From Geminicoccus sp. (lineage in GTDB: Bacteria; Pseudomonadota; Alphaproteobacteria; UBA7985), in assembly GCA_002708995.1 (NCBI GenBank), contig PAPT01000005.1, positions 62,001 through 126,000 of the forward strand: a stretch of 64,000 nucleotides of DNA. The letters run 5' to 3'. Position 1 is the stretch's first letter, and the number at the start of each line of letters is the position of its first letter. The position numbers and the translations under genes were made by a program. Below are positions 48,204 through 59,735 of the stretch, one piece after another. The notes beneath the pieces were generated by a model that made no database searches, was not told the DNA's origin, and saw only the letters and a list, made by a program, of their open reading frames with translations.

Positions 48204-48284
48204 GGAGGTCCCTTTGGATGCGGTGCGCGCTCGGATTGTTATAGCCGGGTAAAGGCAGGGCAGAAACCCGCTCCGTTCTGCCGC

Positions 48285-49817
48285 CTATAGTGGAATGTTG
48301 CCGTGCTTGCGCCAGGGGTTGTCGAGCTTCTTGGCCTTGAGCATGTCCAGCGACTGAATGATCCGCCGCCGGGTTCCGTGGGGCATGATCACGTCGTCGA
48401 TGTAGCCGCGCTTGGCCGCGACGAAGGGGTTGGCGAAGGCATCCTGATACTCATCGGTGTGGCGCTGGAGCTGCTCGGGGTCGCCGGCCTCCTTGCGGAA
48501 GATGATTTCCACCGCGCCCTTGGCGCCCATAACCGCAATCTCTGCCGTCGGCCAGGCGAAGTTGGCATCCCCGCGCAGGTGCTTGGATGCCATGACATCA
48601 TAGGCGCCGCCGTAGGCCTTGCGGGTAATCACCGTAACCTTGGGCACCGTGCATTCGGCATAGGCATAGAGCAGCTTGGCGCCGTGGCGGATGATGCCGT
48701 CGTGTTCCTGATCCTTGCCGGGCAGGAAGCCGGGCACGTCGACCAGCGTCACCACCGGGATGTGGAAGGCGTCACAGAACCGGATGAAACGGGCCGCCTT
48801 GCGGCTGGCGTTGATATCCAGACAGCCCGCCTGCTCCATCGGTTGGTTGGCGACGATGCCAACGGTCGAGCCGTCCATGCGGGCTATGCCGGTGATGATG
48901 TTGGCGGCGAAGTCGGGCTGCAGCTCAAAGAATTCGCGGTCGTCGACGATCTTGTCGATGACTTCCTTCATGTCATAGGGCTTGGTGGGGTCCTCGGGCA
49001 CCAGACGGTCCAGCGCGTGGATATCCCGGCGCGGGTCATCGACGGTTTCCAGCTTCGGCGCCCGGTCGCGGTTGCTCAGTGGCAGAAAGCCGAAGAACCA
49101 GCGCAGATTGAGCAGCGCGTCGATGTCGTTTTCAAAGGCCGCATCGGCCACACCGCTGACCCGGGTGTGGGTGGAGGCGCCGCCGAGCTCTTCCTGGGTG
49201 ATGTCCTCGTGGGTGACGGTCTTCACCACGTCAGGGCCGGTGACAAACATGTACGAGGTGTCGCGCACCATGAAGATAAAGTCCGTGATTGCGGGCGAAT
49301 AGACCGCCCCGCCGGCGCAGGGGCCCATGATCATGGAGATTTGCGGCACCACGCCGCTGGCCAGCACGTTCTGCTGGAACACGTCCGCGTAGCCGCCAAG
49401 GCTGGCCACGCCTTCCTGAATCCGGGCACCGCCGCTGTCGGCCAGCCCGATCACGGGCGCGCCGACCCGCATGGCCTGCTCCATCACCTTGCAGATTTTC
49501 TCGGCGTGGGCTTCGGACAGGGAGCCACCGAAGACCGTAAAATCCTGACTGTAGACGAAGGTCCGGCGGCCATTGATCAGGCCGGTGCCGGTTACCACTC
49601 CGTCGCCGGGAATGCGCCGGTCCTGCATGCCGAAGTCGGTCGCGCGGTGCTCGACGAACATGTCGAACTCTTCGAAGGTGTCGGGGTCGAGCAGGACGTC
49701 CAGGCGCTCCCGCGCGGTCAGCTTGCCGCGCCGGTGCTGGGCGTCGATACGGTCCTGACCGCCGCCCAGTCGGGCGCGTTCGCGACGGCGTGCAAGTTCG
49801 GCTACGTGGTTGGGCAT
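48285..49817 (-). CDS. pccB: Propionyl-CoA carboxylase beta subunit
   Basis: The 510-residue carboxyltransferase moves CO2 from biotin to propionyl-CoA, leading to methylmalonyl-CoA. Both crotonase-like halves are present: [16 protein letters not shown] and [12 protein letters not shown] in the first, [20 protein letters not shown] and [13 protein letters not shown] in the second. The PccB length and the end HGNIPL favour propionyl-CoA over acetyl- or methylcrotonyl-CoA carboxylase. The biotin subunit pccA is not in the window. GGAG lies nine bases before the ATG. Confidence 0.94.
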   Translation of the reverse strand: MPNHVAELARRRERARLGGGQDRIDAQHRRGKLTARERLDVLLDPDTFEEFDMFVEHRATDFGMQDRRIPGDGVVTGTGLINGRRTFVYSQDFTVFGGSLSEAHAEKICKVMEQAMRVGAPVIGLADSGGARIQEGVASLGGYADVFQQNVLASGVVPQISMIMGPCAGGAVYSPAITDFIFMVRDTSYMFVTGPDVVKTVTHEDITQEELGGASTHTRVSGVADAAFENDIDALLNLRWFFGFLPLSNRDRAPKLETVDDPRRDIHALDRLVPEDPTKPYDMKEVIDKIVDDREFFELQPDFAANIITGIARMDGSTVGIVANQPMEQAGCLDINASRKAARFIRFCDAFHIPVVTLVDVPGFLPGKDQEHDGIIRHGAKLLYAYAECTVPKVTVITRKAYGGAYDVMASKHLRGDANFAWPTAEIAVMGAKGAVEIIFRKEAGDPEQLQRHTDEYQDAFANPFVAAKRGYIDDVIMPHGTRRRIIQSLDMLKAKKLDNPWRKHGNIPL

Positions 49818-49879
49818 GGCCTTGTTCTCCCTGGTCCTGTCCTGCCTGTCTACCTTTGTGCTGTCACCGGGGGGCGTTG

Positions 49880-50620
49880 TCAGTCCCGGCGGCTGAGGGC
49901 GCTCAGGATGATCCCGGCGGCCTCGGCGTCTTCTTGTTTTCCGGCCAGTGTGGCTTCGAGTTCTTCATCCGCGCCCCAGGTTTCGAGCTGGAAGCGCTCT
50001 TCGACCGTGGCCAGCTCCACCGCCTGCCCCGGGGACAGCCGACCGAAGTAGACCGCGAGCGCCAGCACGAGGCTGCCGGTCGCGCCAACCAGCGTGCGCA
50101 GCGCCGTGATGTGGAGCGCGTCGAGGCGCTCCAGCGGCCGCCGCAGCGCTGCCACCGACTGGCGCGGCTGGGTCACCGCCATGATGCCGCGGGTCACGGT
50201 CAGCGGCGCGTCGAGCTGCTTCGCCGCCCAATCGAGCAGTGGCTGCCATTGCTCGTCCTGGATCGCCGCCAGCGCGCGCGGTTCGGTGACACGGTAGCAC
50301 AGCAGGTCGGTTTCGCCGTACTGCGCGGTTTCTTCGCGGATTTCGTCCAGTGATCCGGCAAAGTTATCCAGCCCCGTGAACACCAGCTGGGTCACCGGCA
50401 TGGTCTGGGGGATAACGTCGCGCTCCTGCGCGTTCCATTCCCGCGCCAGCGCCTCTGCGAGCGAGCGTGAGGACAGGTGCAGGTCGTGCTTGGCCGTGGT
50501 CTTGAGCTCGTGGCTGTCGAGCATGACCCGCCAGCCCGGGCCGTCGGTGCAGGCCTCGACGGTGGCTTTCTTGTAAAACTTGCGGATCTTGCCCGCCTCG
50601 CCGCTGCTTCCGATCTGCAT
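49880..50620 (-). CDS. ATP12 family F1-ATPase assembly chaperone
   Basis: The 246-residue protein matches ATP12, which holds the F1 alpha subunit before assembly. Conserved segments are [30 protein letters not shown] at the start, [19 protein letters not shown], and a C-terminal region ending near [19 protein letters not shown]. Its ATG shares a base with the stop of the upstream HAD gene (TGATG), so translation is coupled. The family is found in alphaproteobacteria and mitochondria. Confidence 0.93.
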   Translation of the reverse strand: MQIGSSGEAGKIRKFYKKATVEACTDGPGWRVMLDSHELKTTAKHDLHLSSRSLAEALAREWNAQERDVIPQTMPVTQLVFTGLDNFAGSLDEIREETAQYGETDLLCYRVTEPRALAAIQDEQWQPLLDWAAKQLDAPLTVTRGIMAVTQPRQSVAALRRPLERLDALHITALRTLVGATGSLVLALAVYFGRLSPGQAVELATVEERFQLETWGADEELEATLAGKQEDAEAAGIILSALSRRD

Positions 50621-51345
50621 CAGGGTGCCTCCGCTTCACTCAGCTGGGCCAGCACCCCGGGGAGATCGGAAAAGCTGTCGATCAGCGCGTGCGCACCCGC
50701 CCGGCTCAGCACCGAGGGATCGTGGTTGCCGTAGGTCACACCGACGGCAAAAGCCCCGGCGTTGCGCGCCATTTCGATGTCAAAGCTGGTGTCGCCGATC
50801 ACCACTGTGTCTCGCGCCTCGGTCGCGGTCTCGCGGTTGGCGGTCCAGACCATGTCCGGCGCTGGCTTGCTGGGGTTGTTGTCGGGGGTCTGCAGCGAGT
50901 GAAAGAAGCGGCTGAAGCCGTGGTGGGCGAGCGCGCTGTCCAGCCCGCGCCGGTCCTTGCCGGTGACCACGGCCATGAAAATCTCGTCATGGGTCAGGGC
51001 GGCCAGCGTGGCTTCAACGCCGGTGTAGGGCCGCTCGCTGATGTCGCCGCGCTCGCGTTGCCCGCGGAAGGCACGCCGGTAGGCCTCGGCCAGCTCCAGC
51101 ACTTCGGTGCGGCTGGCCTGCGGCGCCCAGTGCTCGACGCACAGCTCCAGCGGCAGTCCCACGACCTGCCGCACCTGATCCGCGCTCGGGGTCGGGAACG
51201 GCGTGCCGGCAAAGGCTTCGACGCTGGCATCGACGATGGCGGCGAGGCTGTCGATCAGCGTGCCGTCCATGTCGAAGGCCAGCAGCTTGAACCGGTGCTG
51301 CGGGCTGGCATCAACAGCTGTGCGATGGGAGGAACTCAGGCTCAC
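50620..51345 (-). CDS. HAD-IA family phosphatase
   Basis: The HAD motifs are LLAFDMDGTLIDS (motif I), VVTGKDRRG (motif II), the lysine in NPSKPAPDM (motif III) and VIGDTSFDIEMARNAG (motif IV). The cap region has about 70 residues, as in phosphoglycolate phosphatase relatives; the substrate is unknown. The frame runs on to 51759, but that part is the antisense-free shadow of rluC. GTG at 51345 (241 residues) has GGAG 11 bases upstream. It lies between rluC and ATP12 on the same strand. Confidence 0.84.
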   Translation of the reverse strand: MSLSSSHRTAVDASPQHRFKLLAFDMDGTLIDSLAAIVDASVEAFAGTPFPTPSADQVRQVVGLPLELCVEHWAPQASRTEVLELAEAYRRAFRGQRERGDISERPYTGVEATLAALTHDEIFMAVVTGKDRRGLDSALAHHGFSRFFHSLQTPDNNPSKPAPDMVWTANRETATEARDTVVIGDTSFDIEMARNAGAFAVGVTYGNHDPSVLSRAGAHALIDSFSDLPGVLAQLSEAEAP

Positions 51346-51418
51346 CGATAACTCTACTCCATGGAAAACGGCCGGGCGGGGCGCGGCTCGAATGGGTGTA
51401 ACGCCGCCGTGGGGCGGG

Positions 51419-52372
51419 TCAAGCGTCCAGCGCTTCGTCGAAGGCAGATGGCAGAGGTGCATCCAGCCGGAGCATGCCACCTTCGGGGTGGGCGATTTCC
51501 AGCCGCGCGGCGTGCAGATAGAGCCGCTTGGGCGCCGCCCAGTCGGCGGGCAGGCGCTGCCCGTATTTTCCGTCCCCGAGGATCGCGCCGCCCGCGTGGG
51601 CCAGATGCACCCGCAGCTGGTGCGTGCGCCCGGTCCGGGGTTCCAGCGACAGCAGGACGCGCCCGTTCCGCCCCCGGCGCTCGACCTGGAACAGGGTTTC
51701 GGCGGCCTGTGCGTCGGCGTGACCTTCAGAGTCGACAAAAACCCGCTCCTCGCCGCCAACCCGGCCCTTGCGCAGCGGCGCGTTGATCACCCCGGCCTCC
51801 TGTCCCTCCGGCCAAGAGGCGACGAGGGCGAAGTAGGTCTTGCGGGCTTCCCGGTCGGCAAAGGCCTGGATCAGGGCGGCGGCGGCCTCGCGCCCACGCC
51901 CGGTCACCAGCACGCCCGAGGTATCGCGGTCGAGGCGGTGCACCAGCCGGGGGATCTCGCCCGCTTCACCGGCGAAGGCAGGGAGTGCACCGTCCACGTG
52001 GTGGGTGGTCTTGCTGCCGCCCTGCACGGCAAGCCCGGCGGGCTTGTCAAAGGCCAGCACAGGCCCCTGATCGAGCAGGATCGCGGCGCGCAGGCTTTCG
52101 ACCAGCCGCGGGTCAGGCGCAGGCCCGCCTGCGCGGCTATCAGCGCTAGTATGGCTCCCCGACGGCTCTCGCGCGGCCTGCGGCGGCAGGCGCAGCAGGT
52201 CACCGACGGCAACGCGTTCTGCGCCCTTGACCCGCTTGCCGTTCAGGCGGATTTGCCCGGTGCGGAACCATTTCTGCTGGGCGCCGAAACCGACGTGGGG
52301 CGCCAGCGCCTTGACGAGGCGATCGAGGCGCTGTCCGGCCTGATCCGCGCCGATGGTGACTTCAACGGCCAA
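51419..52372 (-). CDS. RluC/RluD-family 23S rRNA pseudouridine synthase
   Basis: The 317-residue protein has an N-terminal S4 RNA-binding domain (about residues 15-62) and a pseudouridine synthase domain. The catalytic Asp is in RLVHRLDRDTSGVLV, followed by RTGRTHQLRVHLAHAG. RluC is the more probable type on the basis of domain order and length; RluD cannot be excluded. It follows crcB with an 11-base overlap. Confidence 0.9.
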   Translation of the reverse strand: MAVEVTIGADQAGQRLDRLVKALAPHVGFGAQQKWFRTGQIRLNGKRVKGAERVAVGDLLRLPPQAAREPSGSHTSADSRAGGPAPDPRLVESLRAAILLDQGPVLAFDKPAGLAVQGGSKTTHHVDGALPAFAGEAGEIPRLVHRLDRDTSGVLVTGRGREAAAALIQAFADREARKTYFALVASWPEGQEAGVINAPLRKGRVGGEERVFVDSEGHADAQAAETLFQVERRGRNGRVLLSLEPRTGRTHQLRVHLAHAGGAILGDGKYGQRLPADWAAPKRLYLHAARLEIAHPEGGMLRLDAPLPSAFDEALDA

Positions 52373-52757
52373 GGGCGGACCCCAGACCCTGCCCCAGCAG
52401 GTAACCGATCCAGCAGCCCACGACCGTGATCACCAGCGTCGCCGAGACGTAGAGCAGCGCCAGCCCGACCCGGCCCGCACGCAGGGCGTCGACCGCCTCC
52501 AGCGCAAAGGTCGAGAACGTCGTCAGTGCCCCCAGCACCCCGACCAGCAGGAACAGCCGCAACGGGCTGTCCCAGCTCATTGGACCCGATTCACCCAGTC
52601 TGAACAGGGCGGCCAGCAAGCCCAGCACCAACGACCCGCCCGCATTGGCGGCAAAGGTCGCCAGCGGAAAACCGCCCACGGTCCCGATCGACAGGAACAG
52701 CGCATAGCGCAGGCAGGCGCCGAGCGCTCCACCCATGGCAACCGACACCCAGATCAT
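52362..52757 (-). CDS. crcB: Fluoride ion exporter CrcB/Fluc
   Basis: The 131-residue protein has four membrane spans, the size of a dimeric Fluc channel. GGALGACLRYAL near the start and GALTTFSTFALEAVD are the conserved motifs lining the pore. No fluoride riboswitch precedes it, as it is tucked four bases into the rarA stop and overlaps rluC. Confidence 0.95.
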   Translation of the reverse strand: MIWVSVAMGGALGACLRYALFLSIGTVGGFPLATFAANAGGSLVLGLLAALFRLGESGPMSWDSPLRLFLLVGVLGALTTFSTFALEAVDALRAGRVGLALLYVSATLVITVVGCWIGYLLGQGLGSALGR

Positions 52758-54112
52758 GGCGATGTGTCTCCCTCATCGGTGTTGGCGCTGTTATTGGCGC
52801 CGCCGTCGCCGGTCTGGTTGCGGCGCTCGCGCAGCCGCGCCCAGTACTCCAGCCGCTTGCGGATGTCGCGTTCGAACCCGCGCTCGACAGGGTGGTAGAG
52901 CTGTTCCCGGTTCATGCCTTCGGGGAAGTAGTTCTGGCCGGAAAAGCCGTCTTCGGTGTCGTGGTCGTAGCTGTAGTCCGCGCCGTACCCCAGATCCTTC
53001 ATCATCGATGTCGGGGCGTTGAGAATGGTCTTGGGTGGGGGCAGCGAGCCAGTTCGCTGCGCTGTTTTCAGTCCGGCTTTGTGGGCCACGTAGGCGGCGT
53101 TGGATTTCGGTGCCGTGGCCAGATACAGGACGGTGTTGGCCAGCGCCAGATCGCCCTCGGGGCTGCCCAGCCGCTCGTAGACTTGCCAGGCGTTGAGGGC
53201 GTGGGTCATGGCCTGCGGGTCGGCGAGGCCGATGTCCTCCACCGCGAACCGGGTCAGCCGCCGGGCGATGTAGTTGGGGTCTTCGCCGCCGGCAAGCATG
53301 CGTTCGAACCAGTAGAGCGCCGCGTCGGCATCCGAGCCGCGCAGGGATTTATGCAGGGCGGAGATCAGGTTGTAGTGGCTGTCCTGCCCCTTGTCGTAGA
53401 CCGGCCGCCGCCGCTGCACGACCTTGAGCAGGGCGGCTTCGTCGAGGGTCGTCCCCGGCCCGGTCGAGGCCCAGACCTGTTCGGCGAGGTTGAGCAGATA
53501 GCGGCCATCGCCGTCGGCGAGTGCGCACAGCACCTCTCGCACCTGTGGATCGACCGGAAGCGGCCGGTCTTCGCTGGCTTCAGCCCGGGCCAGCAGCTCT
53601 TCGAGGTCTTGCGCCTCCAGCCGCTCCAGCACCAGCACCTGACAGCGGGAGAGCAGCGCGGCGTTGAGCTCGAATGACGGATTTTCGGTGGTGGCACCGA
53701 GCAGCACGATGGTGCCGTCTTCGACCACGGGAAGGAAGCTGTCCTGCTGGGATTTGTTGAAACGATGGATTTCGTCGACGAACAGCAGCGTCTGCTGCCC
53801 GTCCTGCCGCCGCGCACGCGCGCCCTCGAACACCTTTTTCAGGTCGGCGACACCGGCAAAAATCGCAGAAATCTGCTCGAAGTGGAAAGCGCCGATTTCA
53901 GCCATCAGCCGGGCCAGCGTGGTCTTGCCGCAGCCCGGCGGTCCCCACAGGATCGAAGACACCAGCCGGTCCTGCTCCACCATCCGGCGCAGCGGCGCGT
54001 CGGGGGCGAGCAGCCCGCGCTGACCCACCACGTCATCGAAACGCGTGGGCCGCAATCGGTCGGCGAGCGGTCTCTGGTCTGGGGCGGCGTGGCCGAACAG
54101 GCTTTGCGTCAT
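52754..54112 (-). CDS. rarA: Replication-associated recombination protein A (RarA/MgsA)
   Basis: This AAA+ ATPase acts at stalled replication forks. The 452-residue protein has Walker A GPPGCGKT at residues 57-64, Walker B LLFVDEIHRFNKSQQD and a sensor segment LLGATTENPSFELNAALLSR. The C-terminal MgsA domain with NYFPEGMNREQLYHPVERGFE confirms the family. Length is typical. Confidence 0.96.
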   Translation of the reverse strand: MTQSLFGHAAPDQRPLADRLRPTRFDDVVGQRGLLAPDAPLRRMVEQDRLVSSILWGPPGCGKTTLARLMAEIGAFHFEQISAIFAGVADLKKVFEGARARRQDGQQTLLFVDEIHRFNKSQQDSFLPVVEDGTIVLLGATTENPSFELNAALLSRCQVLVLERLEAQDLEELLARAEASEDRPLPVDPQVREVLCALADGDGRYLLNLAEQVWASTGPGTTLDEAALLKVVQRRRPVYDKGQDSHYNLISALHKSLRGSDADAALYWFERMLAGGEDPNYIARRLTRFAVEDIGLADPQAMTHALNAWQVYERLGSPEGDLALANTVLYLATAPKSNAAYVAHKAGLKTAQRTGSLPPPKTILNAPTSMMKDLGYGADYSYDHDTEDGFSGQNYFPEGMNREQLYHPVERGFERDIRKRLEYWARLRERRNQTGDGGANNSANTDEGDTSP

Positions 54113-54423
54113 GCCATGGCTTTGCGCAGTCTGGGCAGATTAAGCAAGAGCCAAAGCCCGAAAACCGGGCTGCCGATGATATTGATCGCCACGATCCACG
54201 GCACCGCCGTCCACTTCCGCGGGCTGAAGACGAACATGACCACGCTCATCAGCCAGAACGAGATGTAGAGGTCGGCCAGCGTCACCTGGTTCCAGGCTTC
54301 GCTGGACAGAGCCGCGAGGAAGGCGTCGAGATTGCCGCTGGCAAAGCCATAGCCGACGATCCCAAGCATGACGACGGAGAGCAGCAGCACGATCAGGCGG
54401 GCGGGGTCTTGAGCGAGGTTCAT
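54109..54423 (-). CDS. Small membrane protein of unknown function
   Basis: The 104-residue protein has three hydrophobic segments (near residues 9-27, 47-65 and 74-94) and a basic cytosolic tail. I do not recognise a family. It begins at the head of the rarA-crcB-rluC cluster and its stop overlaps the rarA start by four bases, so it is expressed with rarA. The motif WNQVTLADLYISFWLMSVVMF is a likely conserved core. Confidence 0.6.
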   Translation of the reverse strand: MNLAQDPARLIVLLLSVVMLGIVGYGFASGNLDAFLAALSSEAWNQVTLADLYISFWLMSVVMFVFSPRKWTAVPWIVAINIIGSPVFGLWLLLNLPRLRKAMA

Positions 54424-54641
54424 GGTCGGTTATCCCTGTTTATCAGTATTCCCTGAAACTTGGCGGGAAAGGCCCAGAGGGAAAGGGCCGCAGGTCCTCA
54501 GCCGTGCCAAATCGCGCATTTCTGAACAAACCGCGCTGATTCTGCCATATTTCAACCTTTCCAGCGTGCGACCCCGGTCCCAAATCAAGGGGTAGGCGCG
54601 CCGCTGCGCAGACTTCGGCGAGACATCAATGGGAGCCCGTT

Positions 54642-56068
<1,427 letters not shown>

Positions 56069-56072
<4 letters not shown>

Positions 56073-57070
56073 GCACCCCGCCGCTCGGCCTCACGCTCGG
56101 GGATCCCGCCGGGATCGGACCGGAAATCTGCGCCAGGCTGCTGGCGCGGGAGGATCTGCCCGAGCGGCCCCTGGTGCTCGGTGACCCGCTGGTGCTGGCG
56201 CGGGCGGCGGAGCAGGTGGGCCTGAGCCTTGAGATCGAGGTGCTCGATGAGCCCACGCAGACCCCGGAAGCCGGGGCTGTCGGGGTCATTGCTGCCGGGC
56301 CTGAGGCCATCGGCGTGCCGGTCGGGCAGGTCTCGCGCCGCGCCGGTGAAGCCGCATTTGCGGCCATCCGCACCGGCATCGAGCTCAGCCTCGCCGGGCA
56401 CCTTTCCGGGCTGGTGACAGCCCCGATTCACAAGGAAGCCTTCGCGGCCGCGCAGGTCCCCTACCCCGGCCATACCGAGATGCTGGCCGACCTCAGCGGC
56501 ACCGATGCCGATCAGGTCGCGATGATGCTCGCCAACGATGACATCCGAACCGTGCTGACCTCGATCCACGTGCCGCTGAGCCGGGCTGTGACGCTGGTGA
56601 CGCGCGCCGCCGTCCTGCGCACCATCCGCCACGCGCAGCAAGGCGCGCAGGCGCTGGGGATCGCCAACCCGCGGGTCGCGGTCGCGGGGCTCAACCCGCA
56701 CGCGGGCGAAGGCGGGCTGTTTGGTGACGAAGACGCGGCTGAGATCCTGCCGGCGATCGAGGATGCCCGGCGCGAGGGCATCGACGCCAGCGGCCCCTGG
56801 CCCGGCGACACGGTGTTTATGGCCGCGCGGGCGGGTGAATTCGACATCGTGGTCGCGCAGTACCACGATCAGGGGCTGATCCCGGTGAAATACCTCGGCC
56901 TTGCCGACGGCGTGAACGTCACCCTCGGCCTGCCGTTCGTGCGAACCTCGCCCGATCACGGAACGGCCTTTGATATTGCGGGCAAAGGGCAGGCGGACCC
57001 GGCGAGCCTGCATTCGGCACTGCTGATGGCCCTTCGGCTGCGCGACGCAGGGACGACCGGGAGCGGTTAG
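56069..57070 (+). CDS. pdxA: 4-hydroxythreonine-4-phosphate dehydrogenase
   Basis: PdxA oxidises 4-phosphohydroxy-L-threonine in the DXP-dependent pathway to pyridoxal phosphate. The 333-residue protein has GLTLGDPAGIGPE at the start and histidine metal ligands in YPGHTEML, NPHAGEGGLFG and QYHDQGLIPVKY. It overlaps the upstream protease gene by four bases. In enterobacteria pdxA lies between surA and ksgA, so the Deg protease may replace a chaperone partner here. A PdxA2-type catabolic homologue is possible but less likely. Confidence 0.94.
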
Positions 57071-57076
57071 CGCCGG

Positions 57077-58000
57077 CTAGGTCGGGGGCAGTGTGGAGGT
57101 CGATGACTTCTGGCGTGCCGCAGAGACCACCACCACGATCACCGCCAGCGTCACCACCGCCCCGCCGGCGATTTCATGGCCCTCGGGCCGCTGACCCAGC
57201 AGACCCCAGATCCACAGCGAGCCCAGCACGGTTTCGAGCAGGAACACGAGGCTGGTTTCGGCCGACGAAATGAACTTCGGCGCCAGCGTGATCAGGATGA
57301 AGCTCACGCCAGAGACAAAAATCACCAGAAACCAGAACTCCCAGAAGATGCCGCTGGGCACGACCAGCGAAGGCGCGATGAAGGGCATGATCGCCATGGC
57401 CATGACCCCGGCGAGCGCATTTGAGGGCCAGACGTTCGGCTGCTTGAGCTTGCGCGCCAGCGTGAAGCCCAGACCGAGCAGCGTCGGCACCAGGATCAGC
57501 GCCAGCAGGCTCAGCGGTCCGGGCAGGTTCGGGCGCTGGCCAGCGCGCAGCTGTTCGAGCGTTCCCGCGCCGTGCATCTCGCCCCAGACCACGATCGCCA
57601 TGCCCAGAAACGACAGACCGATGGCGATCCACACCGCCAGTCGCGGCGGTTCATTGAGCAGAATGATCGAAAAGACCGCGCCAGAGACCGGCCCCAGCGC
57701 CACGAAAATCAAAAGGACGATCGGATTGAGCGTCACCGCCGAGTAGACGAACGAGCAGGTGGATATGAAGAAAAACAGCGCAATCAGCAGGCCCAGAACC
57801 CCGGACTCGGTGAAATAGGACAGCAGTCGCCCACGGTACCAGAGCACTGACAGGACGGCCGAAACCACGAAGATCCCGAAGCCCCGCCAGAACAGCAAGG
57901 CAGCCGGATCCATCCCGACTTTGCGGATCAGCGCAGAGTCAGGCGAGATAATCAGCACACCAAGAATGGCGAAGCCGTAGCCAAGAAAGCGGGGACTCAT
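57077..58000 (-). CDS. EamA/DMT-superfamily transporter
   Basis: The 307-residue protein has ten hydrophobic segments in two EamA halves, with ISPDSALIRKVGMDPAALLFWRG at the first loop. The substrate is unknown; relatives export amino acids or other metabolites. I start at ATG 58000, where GGAG lies four bases upstream, rather than at 58033. It is convergent with pdxA and divergent from the ABC transporter. Confidence 0.86.
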   Translation of the reverse strand: MSPRFLGYGFAILGVLIISPDSALIRKVGMDPAALLFWRGFGIFVVSAVLSVLWYRGRLLSYFTESGVLGLLIALFFFISTCSFVYSAVTLNPIVLLIFVALGPVSGAVFSIILLNEPPRLAVWIAIGLSFLGMAIVVWGEMHGAGTLEQLRAGQRPNLPGPLSLLALILVPTLLGLGFTLARKLKQPNVWPSNALAGVMAMAIMPFIAPSLVVPSGIFWEFWFLVIFVSGVSFILITLAPKFISSAETSLVFLLETVLGSLWIWGLLGQRPEGHEIAGGAVVTLAVIVVVVSAARQKSSTSTLPPT

Positions 58001-58220
58001 AACTCTCCTCAGGCGAAATCCTTCGGGACGCATACGCCCTGAGGCACCTTACCAATTGGCGATGTGTAGGCGATTTGCGCCGCGCGGGATAGCGCCTTTC
58101 TCACGCGGAAACATGGCGTGGAGATTCTGAAATCCATCCACAGGCAGGCTATCGCATAAACAGGTACTGTAAGTTATAGCCTTCGGCATTAAGACGGATT
58201 TGCAAAGGCACCGATCGGCG

Positions 58221-59735
58221 ATGACCGGCCTCCTTTCACTACAGAGCATCACGAAAGCCTACCCCGGGGTCCTGGCCAATGACGCCGTGGACTTCGACGT
58301 GCAGCCCGGTGAGATCCACGCCCTCCTTGGCGAAAACGGGGCCGGCAAATCGACCCTGATGAAGGTGCTGTCCGGGCAGACCAAGCCCGACGGCGGTCGC
58401 ATCGTCTGGAAAGACGATGAAACCAGCATCGCCTCGCCACAGGCTTCGAAAGCACTGGGCATCGGCATGGTTCACCAGCACTTTGCCCTGTTTGACGGCA
58501 TGTCCGTGGGGGAAAACGTCGCCCTTGGGCTGGGCCACGAGTTCGACGCCACCCAGCGCGACCGCATCCGGGCGATGTCGGAGAAGTACGGCCTGCCGCT
58601 CAACCCTGACGCACTGGTGTTTACCCTCTCCGCCGGTGAAAAGCAGCGGATCGAGATTGTCCGCGCTCTGCTCGGCGATCCGCAGCTGCTGATCCTCGAT
58701 GAGCCCACTTCAGTGCTGACACCGCAGGAGGCTGACGCCCTCTTTGCCACGCTGCGCCTGCTGCGCGATGAAGGTCGGGGGCTGGTGTTCATCTCCCACA
58801 AGCTCAACGAAGTGCGGGCCCTCTGTGACCGCGCCACGATCCTGCGCGGGGGCAAGGTGGTCGCCACCTGCGTTCCGGCTGAGAAATCGGCCGAAGAAAT
58901 CGCCGAAATGATGATCGGAACCCGCCCCGTCCCTACCCGCAAGGCCAAGCAGAAGATCGGTGATCTGGCGCTGTCGGTCAGCGGGCTGAACAGCGGCGAT
59001 GTCCGCATTCCCGCACTAGAGGTTCGCGGCGGCGAGATCGTCGGCGTGGCCGGGGTTGCCGGGAACGGGCAGGAAGCACTCTACGCCGTGCTGTCCGGTG
59101 AGACGCTGGCGCCGGACGCCGGCACGATCAACGTGCACGGGCAGCCCGTCGGACGCCTTGGCCCCGGCGAGCGGCGCCTGCTTGGCGCTGCCTTTGTCCC
59201 CGAAGAGCGGCTGGGGCACGCGGCGGTGCCTGACTTCAGCCTGATCGACAACACCCTGCTCTCCAATATCCAGACCGAAGGCTTCCAGCGCCGCGGGCTG
59301 GTCGACTGGAACCGCACCCGCGAACACAGCGAAGAAATCTGCGAAGCCTATGATGTCCGCCACGCTGGCGTTACCGGCCGGGCCAGCAGCCTCTCAGGCG
59401 GCAATCTGCAGAAGTTCATCGTCGGCCGCGAGTTGATCAAGAACCCCAGCGTGCTGGTGGTCAACCAGCCGACCTGGGGCGTCGACATGGGCTCAGCTAC
59501 TAACATCCGTGATCGCCTCAAGGCGCTGGCTGAGGCCGGTTCAGCCGTGCTGGTGATCTCTCAGGACCTGGACGAGCTGTTCGACCTCGCCGACCGGCTT
59601 TGCGTGCTGAACCACGGCGCGCTGTCGGACACCCGCCCGACGGCGGACTGGACAGCGGAAACGCTGGGTGTCGCAATGACCGGTGATGCTGACAGCCCGG
59701 ATGCGGCAAGCCAGACAGAGGAGCGCGCGGCATGA
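58221..59735 (+). CDS. BMP-type ABC transporter ATP-binding protein
   Basis: The 504-residue protein has two ABC modules. The first has Walker A GENGAGKST, LSAGEKQRIEIV and LILDEPTSVLTP; the second has LSGGNLQKFIVGREL but a degenerate nucleotide site (VVNQPTWGVD in place of DEPT). This double-module type belongs to the sugar/nucleoside importers (RbsA, NupA). ATG at 58221 is chosen over TTG at 58200. It is followed by two permeases and a BMP lipoprotein-family solute binder, the arrangement of purine nucleoside uptake systems. Confidence 0.92.
   Translation: MTGLLSLQSITKAYPGVLANDAVDFDVQPGEIHALLGENGAGKSTLMKVLSGQTKPDGGRIVWKDDETSIASPQASKALGIGMVHQHFALFDGMSVGENVALGLGHEFDATQRDRIRAMSEKYGLPLNPDALVFTLSAGEKQRIEIVRALLGDPQLLILDEPTSVLTPQEADALFATLRLLRDEGRGLVFISHKLNEVRALCDRATILRGGKVVATCVPAEKSAEEIAEMMIGTRPVPTRKAKQKIGDLALSVSGLNSGDVRIPALEVRGGEIVGVAGVAGNGQEALYAVLSGETLAPDAGTINVHGQPVGRLGPGERRLLGAAFVPEERLGHAAVPDFSLIDNTLLSNIQTEGFQRRGLVDWNRTREHSEEICEAYDVRHAGVTGRASSLSGGNLQKFIVGRELIKNPSVLVVNQPTWGVDMGSATNIRDRLKALAEAGSAVLVISQDLDELFDLADRLCVLNHGALSDTRPTADWTAETLGVAMTGDADSPDAASQTEERAA

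Noticed and set aside
48303-50051. 582-codon open frame antisense to pccB and ATP12
   Set aside because: It spans two clear genes on the other strand and shows no domain. Long antisense frames are expected at this GC content.
50620-51759. 379-residue version of the HAD protein
   Set aside because: The first about 138 residues lie in the shadow of rluC and lack HAD features; GTG at 51345 is the plausible start.
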